Positions 14,780 through 21,823 of a stretch of 23,739 nt of DNA are shown in pieces. A model generated the notes under the pieces. The model was given only the letters and a program-made list of their open reading frames with translations. It had not been told where the DNA came from and made no database searches. This stretch comes from an uncultured bacterium. GTDB lineage: Bacteria; Verrucomicrobiota; Lentisphaeria; Victivallales; UBA1829. The translations under genes were made by a program, and so were the position numbers. Every line of letters begins with the position of its first letter. The first letter of the stretch is position 1. The stretch lies in the NCBI GenBank assembly GCA_900549415.1, contig URNX01000051.1, positions 1-23,739 on the forward strand. Direction: 5' to 3'.

Positions 14780-15679
14780 ATGCGGACAATGAGCAAGAAA
14801 GGACCCGTTTATACTTTTGACTCACTGTATACTCCGCAGATAAAGCGGAAGGGTTTTCCTTTTCATGTAACCAACGAGTCGTGGGATTACGGGCGGCTCC
14901 ACGCGCTGCCGCTGTGGACGGAATACGTGCTTTATCCCATCATTCACCCGAAAGGCTACAGTTTTTCCCAGAACGTCATGACGACCAGTTCGTTTGAATA
15001 CATTCTGGAAGGGCGCATGGTTATCGAGCAGGATGAAAGCCGGACCGTTCTGGTTCCGGGAGATCTCTGTCTGATTCCGGCCGGCAGCCGCAAAAATCTC
15101 ATCATTGAAGAGAAATGCCGCCGGCTCGTTGTCGGCTTCTGCGGACAGCTTCACCTTCCGCTTCTTGCCATGACCGGAATTCTTTCCAAAGGGTTCATTC
15201 ATATCAAAAATGACAAGCGCATGGTCGCCGTCATCCGGGAACTGCACCGGATGCTCCGGGAGAAATCGGAGGACGACATTCCGCACATAGTCGCCTTGAC
15301 CATGGAGCTCGTGATGGAAATCAGCCGGATGGTGGAGTCAGCCCTGCCCCCGCTGCTGGCGAATACCCTGAACTTTCTGGAATGCAACCTGTCGGAAGAG
15401 GTGCGGATCGCGGATGTGGCGGCGCGTCTCCACGCCTCGACGGACTTTCTGAACCGTCTTTTCCGGAAAGAACTCGGAGTTTCTCCGAAGCGCTGGCTGA
15501 TCGACCGGCGCATGCAGCTTGCCGTCATTCTGCTGAAGGATTCGGATCTTTCCATTCAGGAAATTTCCCAGAAATGCGGCTACGGAAACCAGTTTGTTTT
15601 TTCCCGGGAATTCCGCAAAAAATATGATTGCTCCCCTCTGATGTACCGCAAAAAATCCCATAATGAAAAAAAGGTATAA
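14780..15679 (+). CDS. AraC-family transcriptional regulator
   Basis: A 299-residue activator with an N-terminal cupin ligand-binding domain (SSFEYILEGRMVIEQDESRTVLVPGDLCLIPAGS, about 70-105) and a C-terminal double helix-turn-helix of about 100 residues (VRIADVAARLHASTDFLNRLFRKELGVSPKRWL, then LSIQEISQKCGYGNQFVFSREFRKKYDCSPLMYRKK). Ligands of this class are often sugars. The start is uncertain: ATG at 14780 or 14789, both with weak ribosome-binding sites; the open frame extends to 14597, but that part overlaps the tcdA fragment. It lies just upstream of the pseudopilin promoter and in the same direction as the glycan genes, so it is the likely activator of that cluster. Confidence 0.9.
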   Translation: MRTMSKKGPVYTFDSLYTPQIKRKGFPFHVTNESWDYGRLHALPLWTEYVLYPIIHPKGYSFSQNVMTTSSFEYILEGRMVIEQDESRTVLVPGDLCLIPAGSRKNLIIEEKCRRLVVGFCGQLHLPLLAMTGILSKGFIHIKNDKRMVAVIRELHRMLREKSEDDIPHIVALTMELVMEISRMVESALPPLLANTLNFLECNLSEEVRIADVAARLHASTDFLNRLFRKELGVSPKRWLIDRRMQLAVILLKDSDLSIQEISQKCGYGNQFVFSREFRKKYDCSPLMYRKKSHNEKKV

Positions 15680-15692
15680 CATCCACTGAAAA

Positions 15693-15728
15693 GGATATAA
15701 AATCACAGAATTCCCCTCTTGTCAAAAT
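15693..15728 (+). repeat. Promoter-region repeat, copy 1 (similar to 20651-20687)
   Basis: The segment GGATATAAAA, an 8-base variable part, then TTCCCCTCTTGTCAAAAT (15711-15728) recurs at 20651-20687 with one extra base in the variable part. Its right end contains the -35 element of the pseudopilin promoter. The conserved block directly upstream of and including -35 is where an AraC-type activator would be expected to bind. Confidence 0.65.
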
Positions 15729-15747
15729 TACGTTTCTGTTGTATAAT
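15719..15747 (+). promoter_or_regulatory. Sigma-70 promoter of the pseudopilin-hydrolase operon
   Basis: TTGTCA (15719-15724), a 17-base spacer and a perfect TATAAT (15742-15747) lie 37 bases upstream of the GTG start. It follows the AraC gene by about 40 bases. Confidence 0.8.
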
Positions 15748-15784
15748 ATACGACAGAACAACATTTCAAAAGAGAGGAATTATC

Positions 15785-16540
15785 GTGACCCGCAAGAAAA
15801 GACAAATGCATCGCACGGGGTTTACCCTTGTGGAGCTCCTCGTGGTAATTGCCGTGATCGCCATCCTGGTCGCCATGCTTCTCCCCGCCCTGAACTCGGC
15901 AAGAGAAAAAGCGCATGAGATCACATGCAGAAACAACCTGAAGACTCTTGGACTCGCCGCTTTCGGTTACGCAGCCGACAATGACGACTGGATGGTTCCG
16001 AACAATTCGAAAGCGTACTTAACCGCCTGGCAGATTCAATATCACTGGGTAAGTCTCCTTGTTCCCTACGGTGCCAGTTACGACTATAACCGGAAAAAAG
16101 CAACCGTACACCACTGCCCCACCGAAACCCGGACAACCGTTCATACCGACTACGGAATGAATCTCTGGGTAAACGGCAGTTACGCTCCGACAAGCGCTCA
16201 GCCGAAAAAACACATGATCCGGCGTTTTTCTCAGATCAGGAACAGCAGCGCCATCCCCTTCATCGGAGAAAACGGAGGACGCTGGTTGCAGCAGTTCCAG
16301 AAAATATCGGAATTCGCATTTATTCACGGCGGACAGGATACGCGTGATCTGGAAAACGAAACCGCAGACTGCTGGAGTCTGAATTATGCCCTTGCGCTGA
16401 CCGGACGCGCCAACATGAATTTTGTTGACGGGCATGTGGAAGCCCGGACCTGCCGCAGCATGATGATGATAAGAAGCGGAGACGATGAAGGGTTCCTGAA
16501 CAACCGCGGCGACATTCCGACCGGATCACTTGAATTCTAA
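15785..16540 (+). CDS. Pseudopilin: prepilin N-terminal cleavage/methylation protein (DUF1559-like)
   Basis: A 251-residue type II secretion/type IV pilin-like protein. After a short basic leader ending MHRTG comes FTLVELLVVIAVIAILVAML, the prepilin peptidase site (cleavage before Phe, Glu at +5) and membrane/assembly helix. The C-terminal NFVDGHVEA is the mark of the large pseudopilin families of Lentisphaerota, Planctomycetota and Verrucomicrobiota. The GTG start at 15785 is preferred because GAGAGGAA lies 6-13 bases upstream; an ATG at 15806 is the alternative. It is followed after 22 bases by the secreted hydrolase and likely shares its transcript. In these phyla such proteins recur beside secreted enzymes; surface display or export of the neighbours is a reasonable inference, not established. 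Confidence 0.9.
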   Translation: MTRKKRQMHRTGFTLVELLVVIAVIAILVAMLLPALNSAREKAHEITCRNNLKTLGLAAFGYAADNDDWMVPNNSKAYLTAWQIQYHWVSLLVPYGASYDYNRKKATVHHCPTETRTTVHTDYGMNLWVNGSYAPTSAQPKKHMIRRFSQIRNSSAIPFIGENGGRWLQQFQKISEFAFIHGGQDTRDLENETADCWSLNYALALTGRANMNFVDGHVEARTCRSMMMIRSGDDEGFLNNRGDIPTGSLEF

Positions 16541-16562
16541 CCCCCTAAAAAAAGGATTTTTC

Positions 16563-19541
16563 ATGAACAGCATCACCAAGCTCCTGCTGCTTCCCGCGGT
16601 ATTCGCCGCCGGACAGCTCCAAGCGGAAAACCTCTTTTACAACGGTTCGTTTGAACTGGGTAAATGCGGTTATTCCTTCGACCGCTTCTACCGGCCGAAA
16701 GTAAATCCGAAACTGGAAAGGAATCTTCCGGTTCTCGACGAAACCACAAAAACAGAAGGCAGATACTCCCTGCGCGTGGACAACCCGTACCAGGAAGAAT
16801 ACCGTGTGCAGTGCAAGGATTTCATTCTTCCGGCAAATGCCAAAGTCAATATCTCATTTTATGCGAAAGGCGAAAACGGCATCACTGCGCAGACCGATTT
16901 CCGCGCGCCGAAGAAGCCGATCAACCTCGGCGGGAAATATGTTCATCTGAGCAAAGAGTGGAAAAAATACTCATTTTCAATCCAAACCGGGAAAGATCAG
17001 GGAGGCGGTTATGTTCTGCGTTTCTGCCGTGCCCCCGGACTGGCTGGAAGTTTCTGGCTGGATGACATCCGGGTCTCCGTTGACGGAGCCTCCGATCAGT
17101 TCAAGGGAGTGGAAGCCGGCGTGGAAGTTCCCTCTCTGCTCTATGATGCAGGCGAAACCGTTTCCGCGAAACTCCACATCCGCAACAGCTCGGACAAGAA
17201 GTTCTCCGCCAAAGTTCCGGTTCAGCTTTTCGATGATTATTTCAAGACCAAAAAGCCCGTTTTCACTGCGGAAGTGCAGCTTGCTCCGGGAGAAACCCGC
17301 GTTTATCCGCTCACGTTCCGTGCGGACCGCATCGGTGCGTTTTCCCTGATTCCGGAGCATGCGGCTCTCCGCGCGGAGCACGGCAATGTCACGGTCATCG
17401 GCAAATATACGCCTCGGAAACTGGATTTTGCACATGACGCGTGCGTCGGATTCAACGGCGGAACAGCAACCCGTCTCGTCGGGAAAACCGATGAGCTCTG
17501 CTACCCCGCAACGAACATGAACCCCGACGACTGTTTTGCAATGCTGTCGCGTCTCGGAGTCCGTCTGTTCCGTGCTCACGACTCGGGCTACAGCATCGGG
17601 AACTGGTTCCTCTTTGAACCGAAGCGGGGTGTCTACAACACCGACAAACTGGATTTCGATTCCGTTCTTTACAAGAAGTATAATATCGAACTGGTTGCAG
17701 TTCCGCTGAACTCCGACTTTGTCAAACGTCAGTACGGCTTTGAACACTACCGTTTCCGCGACTGGCTGATTCCGATGTGCGAGGAAAAGAAGTTCGGCAG
17801 AAACATCCAGCTTTATCCTCCGAAAGAAGAATTCCGCCGCTTCATCCGCGAATTTGCGAAACGCTCCGCGGGCAAAATCCGCATATTCGAGATTTTCAAC
17901 GAACCGCAGTTCTGCATGGATATCGACCGGTATATGGAATATCTGAAAATCGCATACGAGGAAATCAAACGCGAAATTCCCGATTCCTATATCATTGCGT
18001 TCTGCTCCACCAGCGACCGCGGCGCAAGCATTGACAAGTTCACTGTGCAGGGACTTGAAATGGGCGGTGAAAAATACTGCGATGCAATCAGTCTGCATCC
18101 CTATTCCTTCCCGCAGCTCAGCTCCCCCTATCCGGCGGACGCCCAGCTTGCCGACTTCAAGAAGAAACTCGCGCCCTTCACCTCGAAAAAAATCTGGAAC
18201 ACGGAGCTCTACTATCTGCTCCAGTCCGACTTCAGCGATCACTACACATCATCGCAGTTTGAGGCCCACCATGCAGCGGCGCGCTTCCTGATCGACCTGG
18301 GCGAAGGCGTGGAACAGAGCTGCCCCGCGCACGTCTACTCCATCTGGAAGAAAACACTTCACCAGCGTTTTCTTGCCTACACATCCCTGAATGCGTTTGA
18401 CGGAACATTCTCCGCAATCGGAGTCGTCTACAATCCGCTGGCCCGCTTCTTTGAAGGCGCAAAACCGGTTGATAAAATCCGTTATCCCAACAACATCATC
18501 TGCTACGTGTTCACACGTGACGGACGCGAAATCGCCGCGCTCTGGAACTACGGCTCCCGCAGCGACCTTTCCGCAGACCTGTCAAAGTTTGACGTGATGG
18601 ATCTCTTCGGCAACCCGGTGAAACCCGGCGTTCTACAGCTGACCGCCGCACCGTACTACCTCCAGCCGAAAAACGGAGCAAAGAGCTTCGGCACTCAGCT
18701 GAAGAATCTTGAAATCAAGATGGAGCAGATCATTCAGGCGCTCCCCGATGCCCGACTGCTGACGGATGAAAACGGCAAATCCGTTCTGCGCGTCTCTCTG
18801 TTCAACACAGGAACCCGCGATGCGGAATGCCGTCTCGGACTCAGCGGACGTCTTCTCGGAACCGGAATATGCTCGGTGAAAGTCGCCGCAGGAAAGTCCG
18901 TTACGCTGGACATTCCCTGCGAAGTGATGTCCAAAGACGGAGACGCGGTTCTCGGTCTCTTCTTCGAGGGGAAACTGCACAAAGTTCCGCTCAGAATAAC
19001 GGAAAATCCCTCTGCGAAAGCCGGATCGGTCCGGAACTTTGCAAGCCCGGATAAAAAGATTTCCGGTTCTTTCAAAATCGAACGGAAAGAGAAGGCTGTC
19101 GAAATCACCGTCCGTGTAAAGGATTCCACGGATTCCGGCGCGGAAGCGAACAAACGCGCTCTCTGGGAACAGGACTGTGTGGAACTGTTCTTCGACCGTA
19201 CCCCCGGAGAGAACTCATACGAGAATCCCGGCTACTACACGGATAACGTCTTCCGTCTCTTCATTCTGCCGCGGTGCAAGGAAAACAACATTCATTTCAT
19301 GAATCAGCCGATCCGGATTGATCCGGTGAACCTCCCCTGCAAAGTCGAAACGGACGCAGAGGGCTACACCGTCAAAGTGACGGTTCCGGATTCGCTTCTT
19401 CCGGCAGACAAAGAATTCGGCTTTGAAGTCAAAGTCGACGATGCGGAAACCGCCGGCGGCAAAACGGTACGTGAAGCATTCTGGTCAAACGGCAAGGAAC
19501 CGCACCAGAACCGTCTTGCCTTCGGAATCATCAGAAAATAA
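16563..19541 (+). CDS. Secreted multidomain TIM-barrel glycoside hydrolase with terminal carbohydrate-binding domains
   Basis: A 992-residue exported enzyme. The signal peptide is MNSITKLLLLPAVFAAGQLQA. Residues about 22-175 form a CBM4/9-like jelly roll (ENLFYNGSFELG; FYAKGENG; SFWLDDIRVS), followed by a beta-sandwich. A clan A (GH39/GH5-like) (beta/alpha)8 barrel spans about 285-640: RLGVRLFRAHDSG, acid/base Glu447 in IFEIFNEPQF and a likely nucleophile Glu548 in KIWNTELYY. Residues 822-992 are a CBM9-type domain (ALWEQDCVELFFD; final NRLAFGIIRK). The exact GH family and substrate are not clear. The start at 16563 has AAAGGA 8 bases upstream. It follows the pseudopilin in the same operon, and a decayed paralogue lies at 20688-21488. 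Confidence 0.85.
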   Translation: MNSITKLLLLPAVFAAGQLQAENLFYNGSFELGKCGYSFDRFYRPKVNPKLERNLPVLDETTKTEGRYSLRVDNPYQEEYRVQCKDFILPANAKVNISFYAKGENGITAQTDFRAPKKPINLGGKYVHLSKEWKKYSFSIQTGKDQGGGYVLRFCRAPGLAGSFWLDDIRVSVDGASDQFKGVEAGVEVPSLLYDAGETVSAKLHIRNSSDKKFSAKVPVQLFDDYFKTKKPVFTAEVQLAPGETRVYPLTFRADRIGAFSLIPEHAALRAEHGNVTVIGKYTPRKLDFAHDACVGFNGGTATRLVGKTDELCYPATNMNPDDCFAMLSRLGVRLFRAHDSGYSIGNWFLFEPKRGVYNTDKLDFDSVLYKKYNIELVAVPLNSDFVKRQYGFEHYRFRDWLIPMCEEKKFGRNIQLYPPKEEFRRFIREFAKRSAGKIRIFEIFNEPQFCMDIDRYMEYLKIAYEEIKREIPDSYIIAFCSTSDRGASIDKFTVQGLEMGGEKYCDAISLHPYSFPQLSSPYPADAQLADFKKKLAPFTSKKIWNTELYYLLQSDFSDHYTSSQFEAHHAAARFLIDLGEGVEQSCPAHVYSIWKKTLHQRFLAYTSLNAFDGTFSAIGVVYNPLARFFEGAKPVDKIRYPNNIICYVFTRDGREIAALWNYGSRSDLSADLSKFDVMDLFGNPVKPGVLQLTAAPYYLQPKNGAKSFGTQLKNLEIKMEQIIQALPDARLLTDENGKSVLRVSLFNTGTRDAECRLGLSGRLLGTGICSVKVAAGKSVTLDIPCEVMSKDGDAVLGLFFEGKLHKVPLRITENPSAKAGSVRNFASPDKKISGSFKIERKEKAVEITVRVKDSTDSGAEANKRALWEQDCVELFFDRTPGENSYENPGYYTDNVFRLFILPRCKENNIHFMNQPIRIDPVNLPCKVETDAEGYTVKVTVPDSLLPADKEFGFEVKVDDAETAGGKTVREAFWSNGKEPHQNRLAFGIIRK

Positions 19542-19571
19542 AGCAGCAATACATAAAGGAGAAACAGAAAA

Positions 19572-20498
19572 ATGAAAAAGAGCACACTCTTCATCCCCGC
19601 AATCCTCTGCGGAATGGCACTCATCGCGGAAACTCCGGTCACCGCGAAAACGGTCCCGATGACCCGGGAATGGAAAAACCCGGAAAACGGCATGTACAGC
19701 ATCAAACGTACCGCCGAAATGGGAGGAACCGCATCACTGAACACGACTGCCGCAGTAAAACCGCAGACCTTCTACCGCATTGACTGGGAGGCCCGCGGAA
19801 ACACAACCGCAAACGGCGGACAGATTCCCTTCCTGATCAAAGTCGGAACTGCAATTTTCCCCGGATTCGAAGTCGCCAAAGAGTGGAACCCCTACAGTTT
19901 CTACCTCTATTCCGGAAACAGCTCCAGCCTTGACTTCAATATCTACCTGACCAAGAATTCGGATCAGGCGCTGGATGTCCGCAACATCAAGTTCACCGAA
20001 CTGAGCCGTGGAGATTATGAAAAAGGCTTCTCGATGGATTTTGAAAAAGACAATACCATTCCGTCGTTCTGGGGCCGCTCCTGGGGACAGAAAAAATTTG
20101 CCGCAACGATTGAAAAATCCGATTTTATCAACGGCGCCAAGAGCATGAAACTCGTTTCGGACGGCACAACGGAAACATCCGTCTCCTCCTGGGTCTTCCC
20201 CATGATTCCGGAAGCAAAATATAAAGTCAGCTTCTGGGCAAAAGGCTCGGCAAACGGCGGCGTGCTTTTCGTCTTCAGCGCCTACAACAGCCGTCTTTCC
20301 GGGAACCATACGCCGAACAATATCATCCGTACCGATTGCGCCGTTGAAAAGGAATGGAAGGAATTCTCTTTCGAGATCACCTATCCCGTTGATCTGAAGA
20401 AATATCCTGCCGCCGCAATCCCGATGGCGAATATCGCTCTGTTCACAAAAGTTCCGGAAGTCTGGTTTGACAATTTCAAAATCGAACTTGTAAAATAA
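19572..20498 (+). CDS. Secreted protein with two carbohydrate-binding-like jelly-roll domains
   Basis: A 308-residue exported protein with AAAGGAG before the ATG and signal peptide MKKSTLFIPAILCGMALIA. Two CBM4/9-like modules follow: about 20-150 (FYRIDWEARGNT; WNPYSFYLYSGNSSSLDFNIYL; LDVRNIKFTEL) and about 155-308 (GFSMDFEKDNTIPSFWG; AKYKVSFWAKGSANGGVLFVF; EWKEFSFEITYP; VWFDNFKIEL). The F-W-A-K-G strand and the W-x-D-x-x-K/R ending are the same as in the N-terminal module of the preceding hydrolase. No catalytic domain is present, so it probably binds glycan at the cell surface or in the periplasm. It is 30 bases downstream of the hydrolase and likely in the same operon. Confidence 0.8.
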   Translation: MKKSTLFIPAILCGMALIAETPVTAKTVPMTREWKNPENGMYSIKRTAEMGGTASLNTTAAVKPQTFYRIDWEARGNTTANGGQIPFLIKVGTAIFPGFEVAKEWNPYSFYLYSGNSSSLDFNIYLTKNSDQALDVRNIKFTELSRGDYEKGFSMDFEKDNTIPSFWGRSWGQKKFAATIEKSDFINGAKSMKLVSDGTTETSVSSWVFPMIPEAKYKVSFWAKGSANGGVLFVFSAYNSRLSGNHTPNNIIRTDCAVEKEWKEFSFEITYPVDLKKYPAAAIPMANIALFTKVPEVWFDNFKIELVK

Positions 20499-20510
20499 AA
20501 GAGCTTCCGT

Positions 20511-20552
20511 AAAAAACTTTCCGGGGAATCCTGTGCGCGCTTCCCCGGAAAG
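20511..20552 (-). terminator. Strong hairpin; Rho-independent terminator for leftward transcription
   Basis: Perfect 12-bp arms (CTTTCCGGGGAA 20517-20528, TTCCCCGGAAAG 20541-20552) enclose a 12-base loop. On the minus strand the stem is followed by six T (20516-20511), making a textbook terminator in that direction. On the plus strand there is no T-run, so for the carbohydrate-binding gene ending at 20498 it could act only as a weak stop or 3' stabiliser. Confidence 0.7.
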
Positions 20553-20583
20553 AACTTCGAATCCGGTGACGGAAAACGGTCCG

Positions 20584-20640
20584 CTACGCAGAAAAATCCG
20601 CCCGGGTCCCGTCAAATTCAATCTCCATGAATCCGGAATA
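20584..20640 (-). pseudogene. Possible C-terminal remnant of a lost leftward gene
   Basis: On the minus strand the frame reads YSGFMEIEFDGTRADFSA and then stops at 20584, 32 bases before the leftward terminator at 20552-20511. The peptide is not recognised. A stop codon placed just ahead of a terminator that serves no other visible gene suggests the 3' end of a deleted gene. The left boundary is clear; the right one is arbitrary. Confidence 0.35.
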
Positions 20641-20650
20641 CAGCTCAGGA

Positions 20651-20687
20651 GGATATAAAAACCGGCATTTTCCCCTCTTGTCAAAAT
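20651..20687 (+). repeat. Promoter-region repeat, copy 2, without a -10 element
   Basis: GGATATAAAA followed by TTCCCCTCTTGTCAAAAT (20670-20687) repeats the block ahead of the pseudopilin gene, including the -35 TTGTCA. Identity ends immediately after AAAAT. No TATAAT-like sequence occurs at the right spacing; decayed hydrolase sequence begins instead. Confidence 0.65.
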
Positions 20688-21488
20688 CGGTGGAATCTGC
20701 AGTTTTACCAGGACTGGCTTCTGAACGACAACCGTTATGCCGCACGGGGAAAAGCACGCGCGACTGGCGCGGTTGCAAGATGGAGGAACGCCACTATGTG
20801 TTTCCGAAACAGGAAATTTTGGAACGCTATATCCGCGTGATAGCAAAACATGCGGGGAAACGGATTATGCAGTATGAAATCTGCAATGAACCGGGCTGTG
20901 CGATTTCCCCGGAGCACTGCATGAACCTGATTTTCCGTCCGGTCTCCGCCGTTTTGCGCAGTGAGAATCCGGAAGCGGCCGTTATCGGAGTCTGCTCCAC
21001 AAGCGACAAAGGTTATCAGCTTGGCAAATTCCTGCAGGAGTGTCTGAAGCAGAATGTGCAGGAGAATTCGGATGTCATATCATTCCACCCTTACGGAAGC
21101 CCGGAATTGAGTCCGCCTGAACCGGCGGACAAACCGCGGTATGTACGGTCATCCGGAAGAAGGGGAATACGGAAATCCGGGTCCGCGTCAATGACAAAAC
21201 GGATTCCGGAGCGCCGGGTCCGCGCCAAATGTGAGAACAGGATTCCATTGAATTTTTCTTCGATGCCTCCCCGCGCATTTTGCCGGAAAACCATGCGGAG
21301 GCATATCAGCCGACAACATTCCGCCTGTTCGTCATACCGCGTCTTGCCGGAGGGAAATCGGCATGGAAATAAAAATCAACGATGCCGAAGGTTCCTCCGT
21401 TGCAAACCGCAGCTTCCGGCTGTATAATACTCAGGATCCCCAGAAAAACCGTCTGGCATTCACAATTCTGCAAACCACAGAAAAATGA
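20688..21488 (+). pseudogene. Decayed paralogue of the secreted glycoside hydrolase
   Basis: Fragments match the intact hydrolase at 16563-19541 in order but in shifting frames. TRDWRGCKMEERHYVFPKQE and RIMQYEICNEPGCAISPEHC cover the acid/base NEP region, then SENPEAAVIGVCSTSDKGYQ and NSDVISFHPYGSPELSPPEP. A deletion then removes about 300 residues including the nucleophile, and GNTEIRVRVNDKTDSGAPGP resumes in the CBM9-like domain. There ATG TGA GAA CAG stands where the intact protein has Leu-Trp-Glu-Gln, a Trp-to-stop change. After FRLFVIPRLAGGKS another deletion of about 40 residues joins MEIKINDAEGSSVANRSFRL, ending NRLAFTILQTTEK and TGA at 21486-21488. The 5' part, with signal peptide and first binding module, is missing. 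The open frames in it should not be annotated as proteins. Confidence 0.85.
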
Positions 21489-21508
21489 ACATAGAAAGGT
21501 CCCCAAAA

Positions 21509-21754
21509 ATGAAAAAGCTCATAACGGCATTCGTTCTCGGAGCAGCTCTCCACCTCTCCGCAGTAACCGATGTCCCGTTCACAGCATCCATGAACGGTGA
21601 CTGGAACAAATATACCTGCGAAGTCACATTCCCTGCCGATGAAACGGCATACTCCCTGCTGGCACGCCGCCGCGCAAGAGTCAATATCTTCTGCGACACC
21701 AACAGCGACGGCAAAGTCTGGCTGGATCAGTTTGAATTCAAAGCAAAAAAATAA
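21509..21754 (+). CDS. Small secreted protein, half of a carbohydrate-binding module (81 aa)
   Basis: The ATG at 21509 follows GAAAGG and opens MKKLITAFVLGAALHLSA, a good signal peptide. The mature part of about 63 residues contains GDWNKYTCEVTFPADETAYS and ends KVWLDQFEFKAKK. This corresponds to only the final strands of the CBM4/9-like modules next door (EWKEFSFEITYPVD ... EVWFDNFKIEL). The first half of the jelly roll is absent, so the gene looks like the product of an in-frame internal deletion joining signal peptide to module tail. Whether it still folds is doubtful. It lies just after the hydrolase pseudogene, occupying the place the full two-module gene has after the intact hydrolase. 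Confidence 0.6.
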   Translation: MKKLITAFVLGAALHLSAVTDVPFTASMNGDWNKYTCEVTFPADETAYSLLARRRARVNIFCDTNSDGKVWLDQFEFKAKK

Positions 21755-21762
21755 TTTCTATG

Positions 21763-21796
21763 CGGAACCGCCAGCCTGTTCCGGCGGTTCCGTTTT
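21763..21796 (+). terminator. Rho-independent terminator after the small binding-protein gene
   Basis: CGGAACCGCC (21763-21772) pairs perfectly with GGCGGTTCCG (21783-21792) across a 10-base loop, followed by four T. It separates the small gene from the fucosidase, whose start lies 28 bases further on, so the fucosidase depends on read-through or an undetected promoter. Confidence 0.7.
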
Positions 21797-21823
21797 ACAT
21801 GAAACAGAAAGGAAGAAATTCTC

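Noticed and set aside
20627..21427. 266-codon open frame taken as an intact protein
   Set aside because: Only its middle part matches the hydrolase; the beginning is promoter/junction sequence and the end is out of frame with the CBM9-like domain. It is part of a pseudogene.
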